A program made the translations under genes and the position numbers. A DNA stretch of 64,000 bases, taken from contig CBHWDO010000002.1 of the NCBI GenBank assembly GCA_966112615.1, forward strand, positions 310,001 to 374,000. The letters run 5' to 3'. Positions within the stretch are counted from its first letter, which is position 1; every line of letters begins with the position of its first letter. Under the pieces are notes generated by a model. The model did no database searches, had not been told where the DNA came from, and saw nothing but the letters and a program-made list of their open reading frames with translations. This document shows positions 1 through 6,745 of the stretch, in pieces. The stretch is from Flavitalea sp966112615 (GTDB lineage Bacteria > Bacteroidota > Bacteroidia > Chitinophagales > Chitinophagaceae).

Positions 1-357
1 AAAGATCCTCAGGTAACGAGTATTACCATTACTCATATTGTTGCTGAATGCATACTTGAATTTGAGATTGAATCCACCCGGAACATCCAGTACCGGAGTA
101 TAGATGCTGTTTGTTTTTTGTGGACTTGAAGTTGGATCAGAGATCATTGCGCCATCTCCTTCAATGCCGGGATTCCAGTTATTGGGTTCAGTGTCAAACT
201 CAACAAATTGCCAGCAATGTGATTGAAGATACGAGGGGACCTGTGATAGGCTTGTGCCAGGTCTTGAGTTGAAGTTTTCGCTTAATTGCGCTCTTGCATG
301 TGAGGTTGCGATCAGGCAAAGCGATGCCATGAGCACCCCGTTAAGGATTCTTTTCAT
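1..357 (-). CDS. N-terminal part of a secreted protein (probable T9SS cargo), cut by window edge
   Basis: The reading frame opens with an ATG and runs off the left edge, so only the first 119 residues are visible. Residues 1-22 form a typical signal peptide (MKRILNGVLMASLCLIATSH, then ARAQ), so the protein leaves the cytoplasm. The rest is rich in Ser, Asn, Thr and aromatic residues (FVEFDTEPNNWNPGIEGDGA, later FNLKFKYAF). It looks like the jelly-roll or choice-of-anchor-J type domain common in surface proteins of this phylum. That assignment is inference from composition and short motifs. A C-terminal sorting domain, if present, would lie outside the window. Confidence 0.75.
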   Translation of the reverse strand, partial: MKRILNGVLMASLCLIATSHARAQLSENFNSRPGTSLSQVPSYLQSHCWQFVEFDTEPNNWNPGIEGDGAMISDPTSSPQKTNSIYTPVLDVPGGFNLKFKYAFSNNMSNGNTRYLRIF

Positions 358-677
358 TTTTGTAGGTTTCGAATGTGAACAATGGCTCAGACAATGGGTA
401 ACCAAAAATGATTTGCCGATAGGAGCTATCAGGCTTTTAGTAGGAAAATGGGTTTGGGGTATAGGGACAGCACTCGCTGTAAATCACATTATTTTGCTTT
501 GGAATTGGAGCAGGCGGTGTAGAATTTGCCCGCGGTACGGATTGTCAGAGGTTGGATAGACAGTAACAAATGTAATGGCTGTTTTTGAAATCTGCAACTC
601 CTCAAATAAAATTAATTTCCGCGGTAATTTCGGCTTAGATTGAACGCTTAGGCAAATTGATTGTAATATCTGTGATT
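358..677. other. 320-nt intergenic region between divergent genes
   Basis: No convincing gene is seen on either strand. It holds a promoter-like sequence for the leftward gene near 567-597, which would leave a leader of about 200 nt. The only visible structure in that leader is a small hairpin with arms GATAG/CTATC near 420-432. For the rightward ABC gene I see no consensus promoter. Confidence 0.5.
567..597 (-). promoter_or_regulatory. Candidate Bacteroidota promoter for the leftward secreted protein
   Basis: Read on the minus strand: TTG (597-595), 20 nt, then TACATTTG (574-567). This fits the TTG-N19-21-TAnnTTTG pattern of the primary sigma factor in this phylum. It lies about 210 nt upstream of the start codon, so the leader would be long and the assignment is uncertain. 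Confidence 0.4.
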
Positions 678-1613
678 ATGGAAGAAATAATAAGGGTTAG
701 GAATTTGTCGAAACAATATAAGGACCTGAAGGCACTGGATGATCTTTCATTTACAGTAAGAAAGGGTGAAGTGTATGGATTTCTTGGACAGAATGGAGCG
801 GGTAAATCAACTACCATCAGGATCCTGTTATCATTGATCTCTCCGGGTTCAGGATCTATCGAGATCTTTGGTATGCCTTTAAGATCTCATCGAAAAGAAA
901 TTTTACGAAACATCGGTGCAGTAATTGAAAGACCTGATCTGTATAAATATCTTACGGCGTACGAAAATGTCTCCCTGTTTGCTAAACTGAGTGGTATCAA
1001 GCCCTCCAGGCAATTGATCATGGATAAGCTTGAACTGGTTGGATTGTCGAATCGTGCACACAGTAAGGCAAAAACTTTCTCACAGGGAATGAAGCAACGA
1101 CTTGGACTAGCGGTTGCACTCGTTCATGATCCTCAACTGGTAATTCTTGATGAACCAACAAATGGTTTGGATCCTCAGGGTATTGCCGATATCAGGAACC
1201 TGATCCTTTATCTCAGCAGGAAAGAAAATAAAACCATTTTTGTTTCCTCTCATTTACTGAGTGAAATGGAAGTGATCGCAGAACGAATGCTGATCATTGA
1301 TAAAGGAAAAGCGGTAAAAGAAGGTTCGATCAGTGAATTGTTTGATCCATCCAACATGTTTGTACAGGTTCGATTGCTCAATATGCCTGCAGTGGAAAAT
1401 ACATTGAAGCAGCAGCCATGGTGGACTTCAGTGCTTGATCATCATAAAGATGGATTTAACATCCAGATCGCGACTGATAAAATTCCTGCACTCAGTGCAT
1501 CATTATTACAAAGCGGTGCAGAGATTTTTTCTGTTAGCCCGCGACATTCACTTGAACAATATTTTCTTTCTCTAACAACGGCCAATCAACATGTTGACAG
1601 TTTTGCGAATTGA
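678..1613 (+). CDS. ABC transporter ATP-binding protein (ABC-2 exporter type)
   Basis: Cytoplasmic ATPase subunit that should power the membrane protein encoded directly downstream. Walker A is GQNGAGKST (about 37-45), the signature motif is FSQGMKQRLGLA, Walker B is LVILDEPTNGLDP, and the switch histidine is in SSHLLSEME. The length of 311 residues, with a C-terminal tail of about 90 residues after the ATPase fold, matches the bacitracin/lantibiotic-immunity and Nat/CcmA-like exporter ATPases. A TTG codon 21 nt upstream extends the frame, but the ATG used here gives the normal N-terminus (MEEIIRVRNLSKQYK). It overlaps the permease gene by 23 nt, which suggests coupled translation. The substrate cannot be told from sequence. 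Confidence 0.9.
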   Translation: MEEIIRVRNLSKQYKDLKALDDLSFTVRKGEVYGFLGQNGAGKSTTIRILLSLISPGSGSIEIFGMPLRSHRKEILRNIGAVIERPDLYKYLTAYENVSLFAKLSGIKPSRQLIMDKLELVGLSNRAHSKAKTFSQGMKQRLGLAVALVHDPQLVILDEPTNGLDPQGIADIRNLILYLSRKENKTIFVSSHLLSEMEVIAERMLIIDKGKAVKEGSISELFDPSNMFVQVRLLNMPAVENTLKQQPWWTSVLDHHKDGFNIQIATDKIPALSASLLQSGAEIFSVSPRHSLEQYFLSLTTANQHVDSFAN

Positions 1614-2430
1614 GTTATTCAAGATTTTCAAGAGGCCTCGTACCTATATCAGCTTTATTGCAATAGCAGCCATTGTGTTGCTGATCCAGTTTGCTTTTTA
1701 TGCTGATGGAAATGCATATGTATCCTTCATGCTTCAATCGATCAATTCATCATTTTCTGTTGAAGGAAATATTCTAAATGGATACCTGATCTGTTTTATA
1801 GTATTGAATACTTTACTCATTCATGTTCCCCTGTTGATTGCACTGGTTGCTGCAGATATGATTGCCGGTGAAGCTAACATGGGAACACTTCGATTAATTG
1901 CATCAAAGCCCGTAAGCCGGTCAACTTTGATCATGAGTAAATTTTTGGCAAGTACCATCTATACTATGATGTTGCTGGTCTGGATGGCTATTCTATCCTT
2001 ATTCCTATCGATGATAGTTTTCGGAACCGGCGACCTGATGATCTTTAAAAGTGAAGAGATCATTATTCATCCTGAGAATGATATTTTCTGGAGATATTTC
2101 TATGCATTCGGATTTGCTGCGATCGCGATGACCACAGTTGCTGCATTAGCCCTGTTCCTTTCTGTATTTGCAGAGAATTCTATTGGTCCGATCGTAACAA
2201 CCATGAGTGTGATCATATTTCTTACAATCCTTTCATCACTTGATCTTCCGATGTTTGATCCTATCAGGCCATACATTTTTACCTCTCATATGTTAGGATG
2301 GAAGGGCTTCTTTGATAATCCTATTCAATATGACAGTGTATATAAATCCGCCGGAGTTTTACTTGCTCATATTGTATTATTCCTGGGAGGAGCGTTGGTA
2401 GGGTTTGGGAAAAAGGAAATAGTGTCTTGA
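1591..2430 (+). CDS. ABC-2 family transporter permease
   Basis: Integral membrane partner of the preceding ATPase; its start codon lies inside the ATPase gene. The 279 residues contain about six hydrophobic spans: one near residues 18-38, a pair near 60-90, a segment after the cytoplasmic motif GEANMGTLRLIASKPVSRST, two more in the second half, and one at the C-terminus. The motif AGEANMGTLRLIASKPVSR is the usual coupling region between the first membrane spans of ABC-2 permeases. The substrate is unknown. The stop codon is followed after 3 nt by a heptamer repeat array. Confidence 0.88.
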   Translation: MLTVLRIELFKIFKRPRTYISFIAIAAIVLLIQFAFYADGNAYVSFMLQSINSSFSVEGNILNGYLICFIVLNTLLIHVPLLIALVAADMIAGEANMGTLRLIASKPVSRSTLIMSKFLASTIYTMMLLVWMAILSLFLSMIVFGTGDLMIFKSEEIIIHPENDIFWRYFYAFGFAAIAMTTVAALALFLSVFAENSIGPIVTTMSVIIFLTILSSLDLPMFDPIRPYIFTSHMLGWKGFFDNPIQYDSVYKSAGVLLAHIVLFLGGALVGFGKKEIVS

Positions 2431-2433
2431 TAA

Positions 2434-2461
2434 AATCGGAAATCGGTAATCGGAAATCGGA
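2434..2461 (+). repeat. Heptamer tandem repeat, AATCGGN x4
   Basis: Four consecutive 7-nt units: AATCGGA, AATCGGT, AATCGGA, AATCGGA. The array begins 3 nt after the permease stop codon. The same unit occurs near 23380, 32225, 41484 and 41554, so it belongs to a dispersed family. Confidence 0.85.
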
Positions 2462-2474
2462 AAGAGCAGCCCAT

Positions 2475-2501
2475 AAAAAAAGCCGCTGCACTCGCAGCGG
2501 C
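2475..2501 (-). terminator. Rho-independent terminator for the oxidoreductase gene
   Basis: Perfect 8-bp stem GCCGCTGC/GCAGCGGC with a 4-nt loop (stem 2482-2489 and 2494-2501). On the minus strand it is followed by a run of seven T. It would end the transcript of the Gfo/Idh/MocA gene, so the AACTCCC array lies inside that gene's 3' untranslated region. Confidence 0.85.
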
Positions 2502-2506
2502 CAACA

Positions 2507-2541
2507 AACTCCCAACTCCCAACTCCCAACTCCTAACTCCT
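2507..2541 (+). repeat. Heptamer tandem repeat, AACTCCC x5
   Basis: Units are AACTCCC three times and AACTCCT twice. The array sits between the stop codon of the oxidoreductase (2 nt away) and that gene's terminator hairpin. A matching array lies at 27660-27687. Confidence 0.85.
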
Positions 2542-2543
2542 AA

Positions 2544-3866
2544 CTAAACATACTTCGTCTTCCCCGGAGTCGCAATCGCATAATATCCATCAGCATCAGG
2601 AACTACCTGAGGCAATGCATTCCAGTCATAAGATTTTGGCTGAAGATCGATCCCGCTATTCAATGCTTTATCCCAATCAACAACCTGTCCGCTGTAAGTG
2701 GCCATTCTTCCAAGGATAGAAGTCATGGTACTCTTTGCTCCATTCTCTGCATCAGCGAATTTGTACTCACCTTTTGCAATGGCTGCAAACAGTTCATCAT
2801 GTTCTGTCTGGTATGGATTGTTTTCTTTTGACCTGTCGTACTGGTACAGCACTTTCCCTTTATGGTCCAGGATATTTGCAGCACCGGCCTGGATCTTACC
2901 TTTGGTACCGATCAGCAGTTCATCCACCTTCGCCATGGTACCCGGAATATGACGGCACTGGCTGTTCAGGATAGAACCATCAGCATATGTAAATTCAACA
3001 AAGTGATGATCGAAGATCTCTCCATGGTCTTTTCCTTTACGAACCTGCCGGCCTCCCATTCCCTGGGCTTTTACAGGATATCCTCCCTTGAACCAGTTCA
3101 CCACATCGATATTGTGAATATGCTGTTCAGTGATATGATCTCCACATAACCACACGAAGTAGTACCAGTTTCTCATCTGGTATTCCATTTCTGTCTGGTT
3201 GTATTGTCTTTTGTTCACCCAAACACCATCGTTATTCCACCATGCCTGCGCTGAAGTGATATCACCGATGAGGTCTTTTCTTTTAAACAATTCACGGTAT
3301 GAATTCTGGTAGTGACGCTGTAATCCAACCACCACATTGAGTTTCTTCTGCTTGGCAACTTCCGCAGCATCGAGTACTCTTTTCACACCTGCAGGATCAG
3401 TAGCCACAGGCTTTTCCATGAAAATGTGCTTGCCCTGTTTTACCGCTTCTTCAAAATGAATTGGTCTGAAACCTGGAGGAGTACATAACAGTACAACATC
3501 CGCTAAAGGAATAGCTTTTTTGTATCCATCAAACCCAACAAATTTATTTTCTTCAGGCACTGCGATGCGATCTTTGATCGATCCGTTCTCGGCATTGTCA
3601 TCAGATAATAATTCTTTATGGCATCTGTCGATGCGATCGCGAAATGCATCTGCCATGGCAACCAGCTTTACATTCTGTTTGCTGAGCAAAGCCTGCATGG
3701 CAGCACCGGTACCACGACCGCCGCAGCCCACAAGAGCAATTTTGATCACATCATCTGAACCTGAAAAGAAATTGGCATTAGAGAATAATGGCGCTGCAAT
3801 CAAGCCGCCTGCAAGAAGAGAAGTGTGCTTAACGAAATCCCTTCTTCCTGGTTTGTTAGTATCCAT
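2544..3866 (-). CDS. Gfo/Idh/MocA family NAD(P)-dependent oxidoreductase, exported by Tat
   Basis: Sugar or cyclitol dehydrogenase-like protein of 440 residues. The N-terminus has a twin-arginine signal (GRRDFVK at 7-13, then a hydrophobic stretch to about 33), so it probably acts folded in the periplasm. The Rossmann fold starts with VGCGGRGTG (46-54), and the diagnostic EKP motif is at 151-153 (FMEKPVAT). The second domain has the conserved GDHITEQHIHNIDV segment (242-255), a signature of the Tat-exported Bacteroidota subgroup. It is separated by 27 nt from the SUMF1-like gene upstream and is probably cotranscribed with it. The substrate is unknown; carbohydrate turnover is an inference from the family and the divergent isomerase gene. 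Confidence 0.92.
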   Translation of the reverse strand: MDTNKPGRRDFVKHTSLLAGGLIAAPLFSNANFFSGSDDVIKIALVGCGGRGTGAAMQALLSKQNVKLVAMADAFRDRIDRCHKELLSDDNAENGSIKDRIAVPEENKFVGFDGYKKAIPLADVVLLCTPPGFRPIHFEEAVKQGKHIFMEKPVATDPAGVKRVLDAAEVAKQKKLNVVVGLQRHYQNSYRELFKRKDLIGDITSAQAWWNNDGVWVNKRQYNQTEMEYQMRNWYYFVWLCGDHITEQHIHNIDVVNWFKGGYPVKAQGMGGRQVRKGKDHGEIFDHHFVEFTYADGSILNSQCRHIPGTMAKVDELLIGTKGKIQAGAANILDHKGKVLYQYDRSKENNPYQTEHDELFAAIAKGEYKFADAENGAKSTMTSILGRMATYSGQVVDWDKALNSGIDLQPKSYDWNALPQVVPDADGYYAIATPGKTKYV

Positions 3867-3893
3867 ACTGTTGTTAATTGATGGGTTGATGAA

Positions 3894-4838
3894 TTATTTA
3901 GAGGCAAACTTTTCATAGTATGCCATTGCTTCTTCTTCTGTTGGTTGCTTTACTGGACGGACAACCCTAAAACCTACCGACATTCCATCTGTCAGCCACC
4001 ATTTACTCTTTGGAACCTGTGGATCTCTTTTGTTCCATGATGGTTCTGAATGGGATCTTGCAGCACTTCTCAGCATCATCGCAGGATCAGTGTAACCGCC
4101 ACCTCTTACTACTCTTGGATATTTCTTCACAGGAATATTTACCGGATCCGCAGCTTCAGTTTTGGCGTAAAATCCTTCTTCGTATTGATCGAGTGTCCAC
4201 TCTGCAACATTTCCTATGATATCATATAAGCCCCATGGATTGGGCTTTTTCTGGCCAACTTTCTGGTATTTCTTATTGCTGTTTTCTGAGAACCAGGCAT
4301 AATCTTTCAACTGGCCGGCATCATCTCCGAAGAAATAGGCTGTTTTAGTTCCCGCCCTGCAGGCATATTCCCATTCCGCTTCAGTTGGTAATCTATAAAA
4401 AACTCCTGTCTTTTTATAGAGCCATTTACAGTACATGAGAGCGGTGTGCTGCGACATACTATTGAAAGGAAAGCCACCTGCTTTTCCCATTCCCCAACTC
4501 AGATCGATATATTGAGCGGTGGGCCTTGTTACGGCATCAGCATCAGAGTTTCGGCTTACAGATTCATCGTTGAAAAATTGAAGGAATTCATCGTGTGTCA
4601 CTTCGTAAGTTCCCATCCAGAAGGGTGAAATTGACACTTCATGAACAGGTTTTTCATCAGGTCTTGCTTCTTTATCTTCACTACCCATCATAAATTTTCC
4701 TTCAGGTATTGGAACCATCGAAAAGTTAATCGTGGTATTCGGAACCTTTTGTTCATAGGGCTTAAAATCCTGGGCAGAAATACAAAATACTGACCCCATG
4801 GCCAGCATCGTCAGACATAAATTTTTCACATCATTCAA
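3894..4838 (-). CDS. SUMF1/formylglycine-generating-enzyme fold protein, secreted
   Basis: 314 residues with a signal peptide (about 1-22, ending near CISAQ) followed by a sulfatase-modifying-factor domain. Visible family motifs are MVPIPEGKFMMGSEDKEARPD (41-61), YEVTHDEF (78-85), RLPTEAEWEYACRAGT in the middle and VRGGGYTDP plus VGFRVVRP near the C-terminus. I do not see the paired cysteines that true formylglycine-generating enzymes use, so a binding or structural role, as in GldK-like proteins, is more likely than enzymatic sulfatase activation. No sulfatase gene is in the window. It lies upstream of the oxidoreductase gene and diverges from the isomerase-like gene. Confidence 0.85.
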   Translation of the reverse strand: MNDVKNLCLTMLAMGSVFCISAQDFKPYEQKVPNTTINFSMVPIPEGKFMMGSEDKEARPDEKPVHEVSISPFWMGTYEVTHDEFLQFFNDESVSRNSDADAVTRPTAQYIDLSWGMGKAGGFPFNSMSQHTALMYCKWLYKKTGVFYRLPTEAEWEYACRAGTKTAYFFGDDAGQLKDYAWFSENSNKKYQKVGQKKPNPWGLYDIIGNVAEWTLDQYEEGFYAKTEAADPVNIPVKKYPRVVRGGGYTDPAMMLRSAARSHSEPSWNKRDPQVPKSKWWLTDGMSVGFRVVRPVKQPTEEEAMAYYEKFASK

Positions 4839-4878
4839 TTGAGAAGAGTCAAATTAAGGAAAATATCAAAATTTCAGT

Positions 4879-4894
4879 ATTAATCTGGATTAAT
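4879..4894. promoter_or_regulatory. Perfect palindrome in the divergent promoter region (possible operator)
   Basis: ATTAATC-TG-GATTAAT is a 7+7 bp perfect inverted repeat. It sits 41 nt upstream of the SUMF1-like gene and 52 nt upstream of the isomerase-like gene. Nearby are two copies of C(A/T)GAATAAAAA (about 4899 and 4925). A transcription factor that controls both directions is plausible but unproven. Confidence 0.4.
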
Positions 4895-4945
4895 TCAACA
4901 GAATAAAAATTTTCAGTAGTTTTCTGAATAAAAACTAACTCTTGT

Positions 4946-5872
4946 ATGCAAAGAAGAAAATTCATGCAACAATCAATGCTTGCCGGGGCAGGTGTTCTGT
5001 CGGCATCTGTTGCATCTGCTGCCACCAATAATCAGCCGAACCCCTTGGCTGATAAGCCTTTCAACATGGATTACGCTATTCATGATGGTATGTTTTCTAA
5101 TAATGCCGGAAAAGATTTCATTGACCAGATAAAATTTGCGCACGAGAGAGGTTTTCGTTCCATTGAAGACAATGGCATGCGTGGAAGAGATATTGAGCAG
5201 CAAAAAAAAATAGGGGATACACTTGCGAAATTAGGCATGCGAATGGGTGTGTTCGTAGCACACAATATCGACTGGCAGAAACCCACACTTACTACAAGAG
5301 ATAAGTCGAAGCACGAACAATTTCTAAAAGAAATAAAAGAATCAGTTGAAGTTGCAAAACGTTGCAATGCAAAATGGATGACTGTTGTTCCCGGTACAAT
5401 GACCAATAATATCAATCCTGATTTTCAAACTGCATATGTCGTTGAGACACTTAAAAGGGCATCGGAGATCCTGGAACCGCATGGTTTGATCATGGTGTTG
5501 GAACCACTGAATTTTCGTGACCATCCTAACCTGTTCCTGACCAATGTTCCGCAGGGCTTCCTGGTGTGTAAGGCTGTTGGCAGTCCCAGCTGTAAAGTAT
5601 TGTATGATATTTACCACGCACAGATACAGGTGGGCAATATCATTCCTTTTATAGATGAAGCATGGGATGAAGTGGCCTATTACCAGATTGGTGATAACCC
5701 TGGCAGGAAGGAGCCTACCACAGGAGAGATCAATTACAAGAATATCTTCAAACACCTTCATAACAAGGGTTTCAAGGGAATACTGGGAATGGAACATGGA
5801 AACATGTTTCCTGGAAAAGATGGCGAATTGTCGTTGATCAAAGCTTATCGCGAGGTCGACAGCTTCGTATAA
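4946..5872 (+). CDS. Hydroxypyruvate isomerase-like TIM-barrel protein, exported
   Basis: Sugar phosphate isomerase/epimerase (AP endonuclease 2) superfamily, 308 residues. The N-terminus MQRRKFMQQSMLAGAG has an RRKFM Tat-like motif and a hydrophobic core ending near SAATNNQ, so export is likely. Metal-ligand positions of the barrel can be seen: Glu186 in LEPLN, Asp221/His224 in YDIYHAQ, the QIGDNPGR loop (247-254) and Glu283 in GMEHG. These match hydroxypyruvate isomerases and related epimerases. The true substrate is probably a keto-sugar or sugar acid and is not determined by sequence. It is divergent from the SUMF1/oxidoreductase pair. Confidence 0.88.
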   Translation: MQRRKFMQQSMLAGAGVLSASVASAATNNQPNPLADKPFNMDYAIHDGMFSNNAGKDFIDQIKFAHERGFRSIEDNGMRGRDIEQQKKIGDTLAKLGMRMGVFVAHNIDWQKPTLTTRDKSKHEQFLKEIKESVEVAKRCNAKWMTVVPGTMTNNINPDFQTAYVVETLKRASEILEPHGLIMVLEPLNFRDHPNLFLTNVPQGFLVCKAVGSPSCKVLYDIYHAQIQVGNIIPFIDEAWDEVAYYQIGDNPGRKEPTTGEINYKNIFKHLHNKGFKGILGMEHGNMFPGKDGELSLIKAYREVDSFV

Positions 5873-5914
5873 TCAACGCTTAGTTAAACCATTCACTCCC
5901 AAACTTTGTTTATA

Positions 5915-5922
5915 TAGCTTTG
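5915..5922 (+). promoter_or_regulatory. Promoter -7 box TAGCTTTG
   Basis: Exact match to TAnnTTTG, 13 nt before the ATG of the LolA-like gene, so the leader would be only about 9 nt. No clear -33 element is seen. Confidence 0.5.
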
Positions 5923-5935
5923 CAAAAAATCATTG

Positions 5936-6628
5936 ATGAGCAGATCTATTATAAAAGCAGTGTTGGGAGTGGTATTGGTTATTAGTGGCTTGAGTTCCCA
6001 GGCACAGCAGGCCGATGCCCTTTTGAAGAAAGTCAAGGACAAGCTTAATTCCGTCAAGTCTTACGAAGCGCAGGGGATGATCAAGACTGATGTTTCTTTC
6101 ATAAAGATCCCTGAATCTAAAGTCACTGTCTTATTTAAGAATCCCGATAAATTCCGGATCATCAAGCAGGAAGGCATTTCTGTGGTGCCTAAAGGTGGAG
6201 TCAATTTTAACCTCAATTCCTTATTTGCAGGTAATAATTATAGTTCAGTTATGGCAGGTAAAGCTTCTATTGGAGGCAAACCGGTGACTATAGTAAAGCT
6301 CATTCCGCTCGATGAAAAGGGTGATATTGTTTTATCTACCTTATATATAGATGAAAAGGAATCGGTGATCCGGAAGGCCCAGACGACTACAAGGAATAAT
6401 GGCACTTATGAAATGAGCCTTGAGTACGGTAAGTATACATCCTTTGGATTACCTGATAAGGTTGAATTTGTGTTTGATACCAAGGAATACAAGTTGCCGA
6501 AGGGTGTGACGATGGAGTATGATGCCGGTAAGAAAGAGAAACCAAAGCAGTCGCTCCAGGGTAAAGTTGAAATTGCCTATAGCCAGTACCAGATCAATAA
6601 ACGCCTTGATGATAGTATGTTCAAGTAA
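5936..6628 (+). CDS. LolA-like outer-membrane lipoprotein carrier protein
   Basis: 230 residues with a signal peptide (MSRSIIKAVLGVVLVISGLS, cleavage near SQAQQ). The mature part starts with the family's typical helix (ADALLKKVKDKLNSVKSYEA) and continues with beta-strand segments that resemble the open half-barrel of LolA/LolB-type periplasmic proteins (LFKNPDKFRIIKQEG, then YIDEKESVIRKAQ). The TTG directly before the ATG is not needed. A role in carrying lipoproteins or other lipids across the periplasm is inferred from fold similarity; many paralogs of this group have no tested function. Confidence 0.75.
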   Translation: MSRSIIKAVLGVVLVISGLSSQAQQADALLKKVKDKLNSVKSYEAQGMIKTDVSFIKIPESKVTVLFKNPDKFRIIKQEGISVVPKGGVNFNLNSLFAGNNYSSVMAGKASIGGKPVTIVKLIPLDEKGDIVLSTLYIDEKESVIRKAQTTTRNNGTYEMSLEYGKYTSFGLPDKVEFVFDTKEYKLPKGVTMEYDAGKKEKPKQSLQGKVEIAYSQYQINKRLDDSMFK

Positions 6629-6708
6629 TTAATTCTATATTAATACACTACTACCTAGGTGTTTACCTTTATTTACTCCTAGATAAAATAATTTAAACAG
6701 CCGTTCGT

Positions 6709-6743
6709 TTATTGGATATCCTAAACCAATAGAAGTCCAATAA
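6709..6743 (+). promoter_or_regulatory. Inverted repeats directly before the M1 peptidase start codon
   Basis: TTATTGGA (6709-6716) and TCCAATAA (6736-6743) are perfect inverted copies; a second CCAAT at 6726-6730 can pair with the same left arm. The two alternative hairpins end 2 nt before the ATG. This could affect translation, or could be chance in AT-rich DNA. Confidence 0.3.
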
Positions 6744-6745
6744 AT

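Noticed and set aside
254..559. 101-residue plus-strand ORF near the left edge
   Set aside because: Overlaps the signal-peptide gene on the minus strand and has no recognizable features.
678..2430. ABC pair as an antibiotic-resistance or bacteriocin-immunity system
   Set aside because: Only general ABC-2 exporter motifs are present; nothing in the context supports a specific substrate.
3894..4838. Active formylglycine-generating enzyme
   Set aside because: The catalytic cysteine pair is not visible and no sulfatase gene is nearby.
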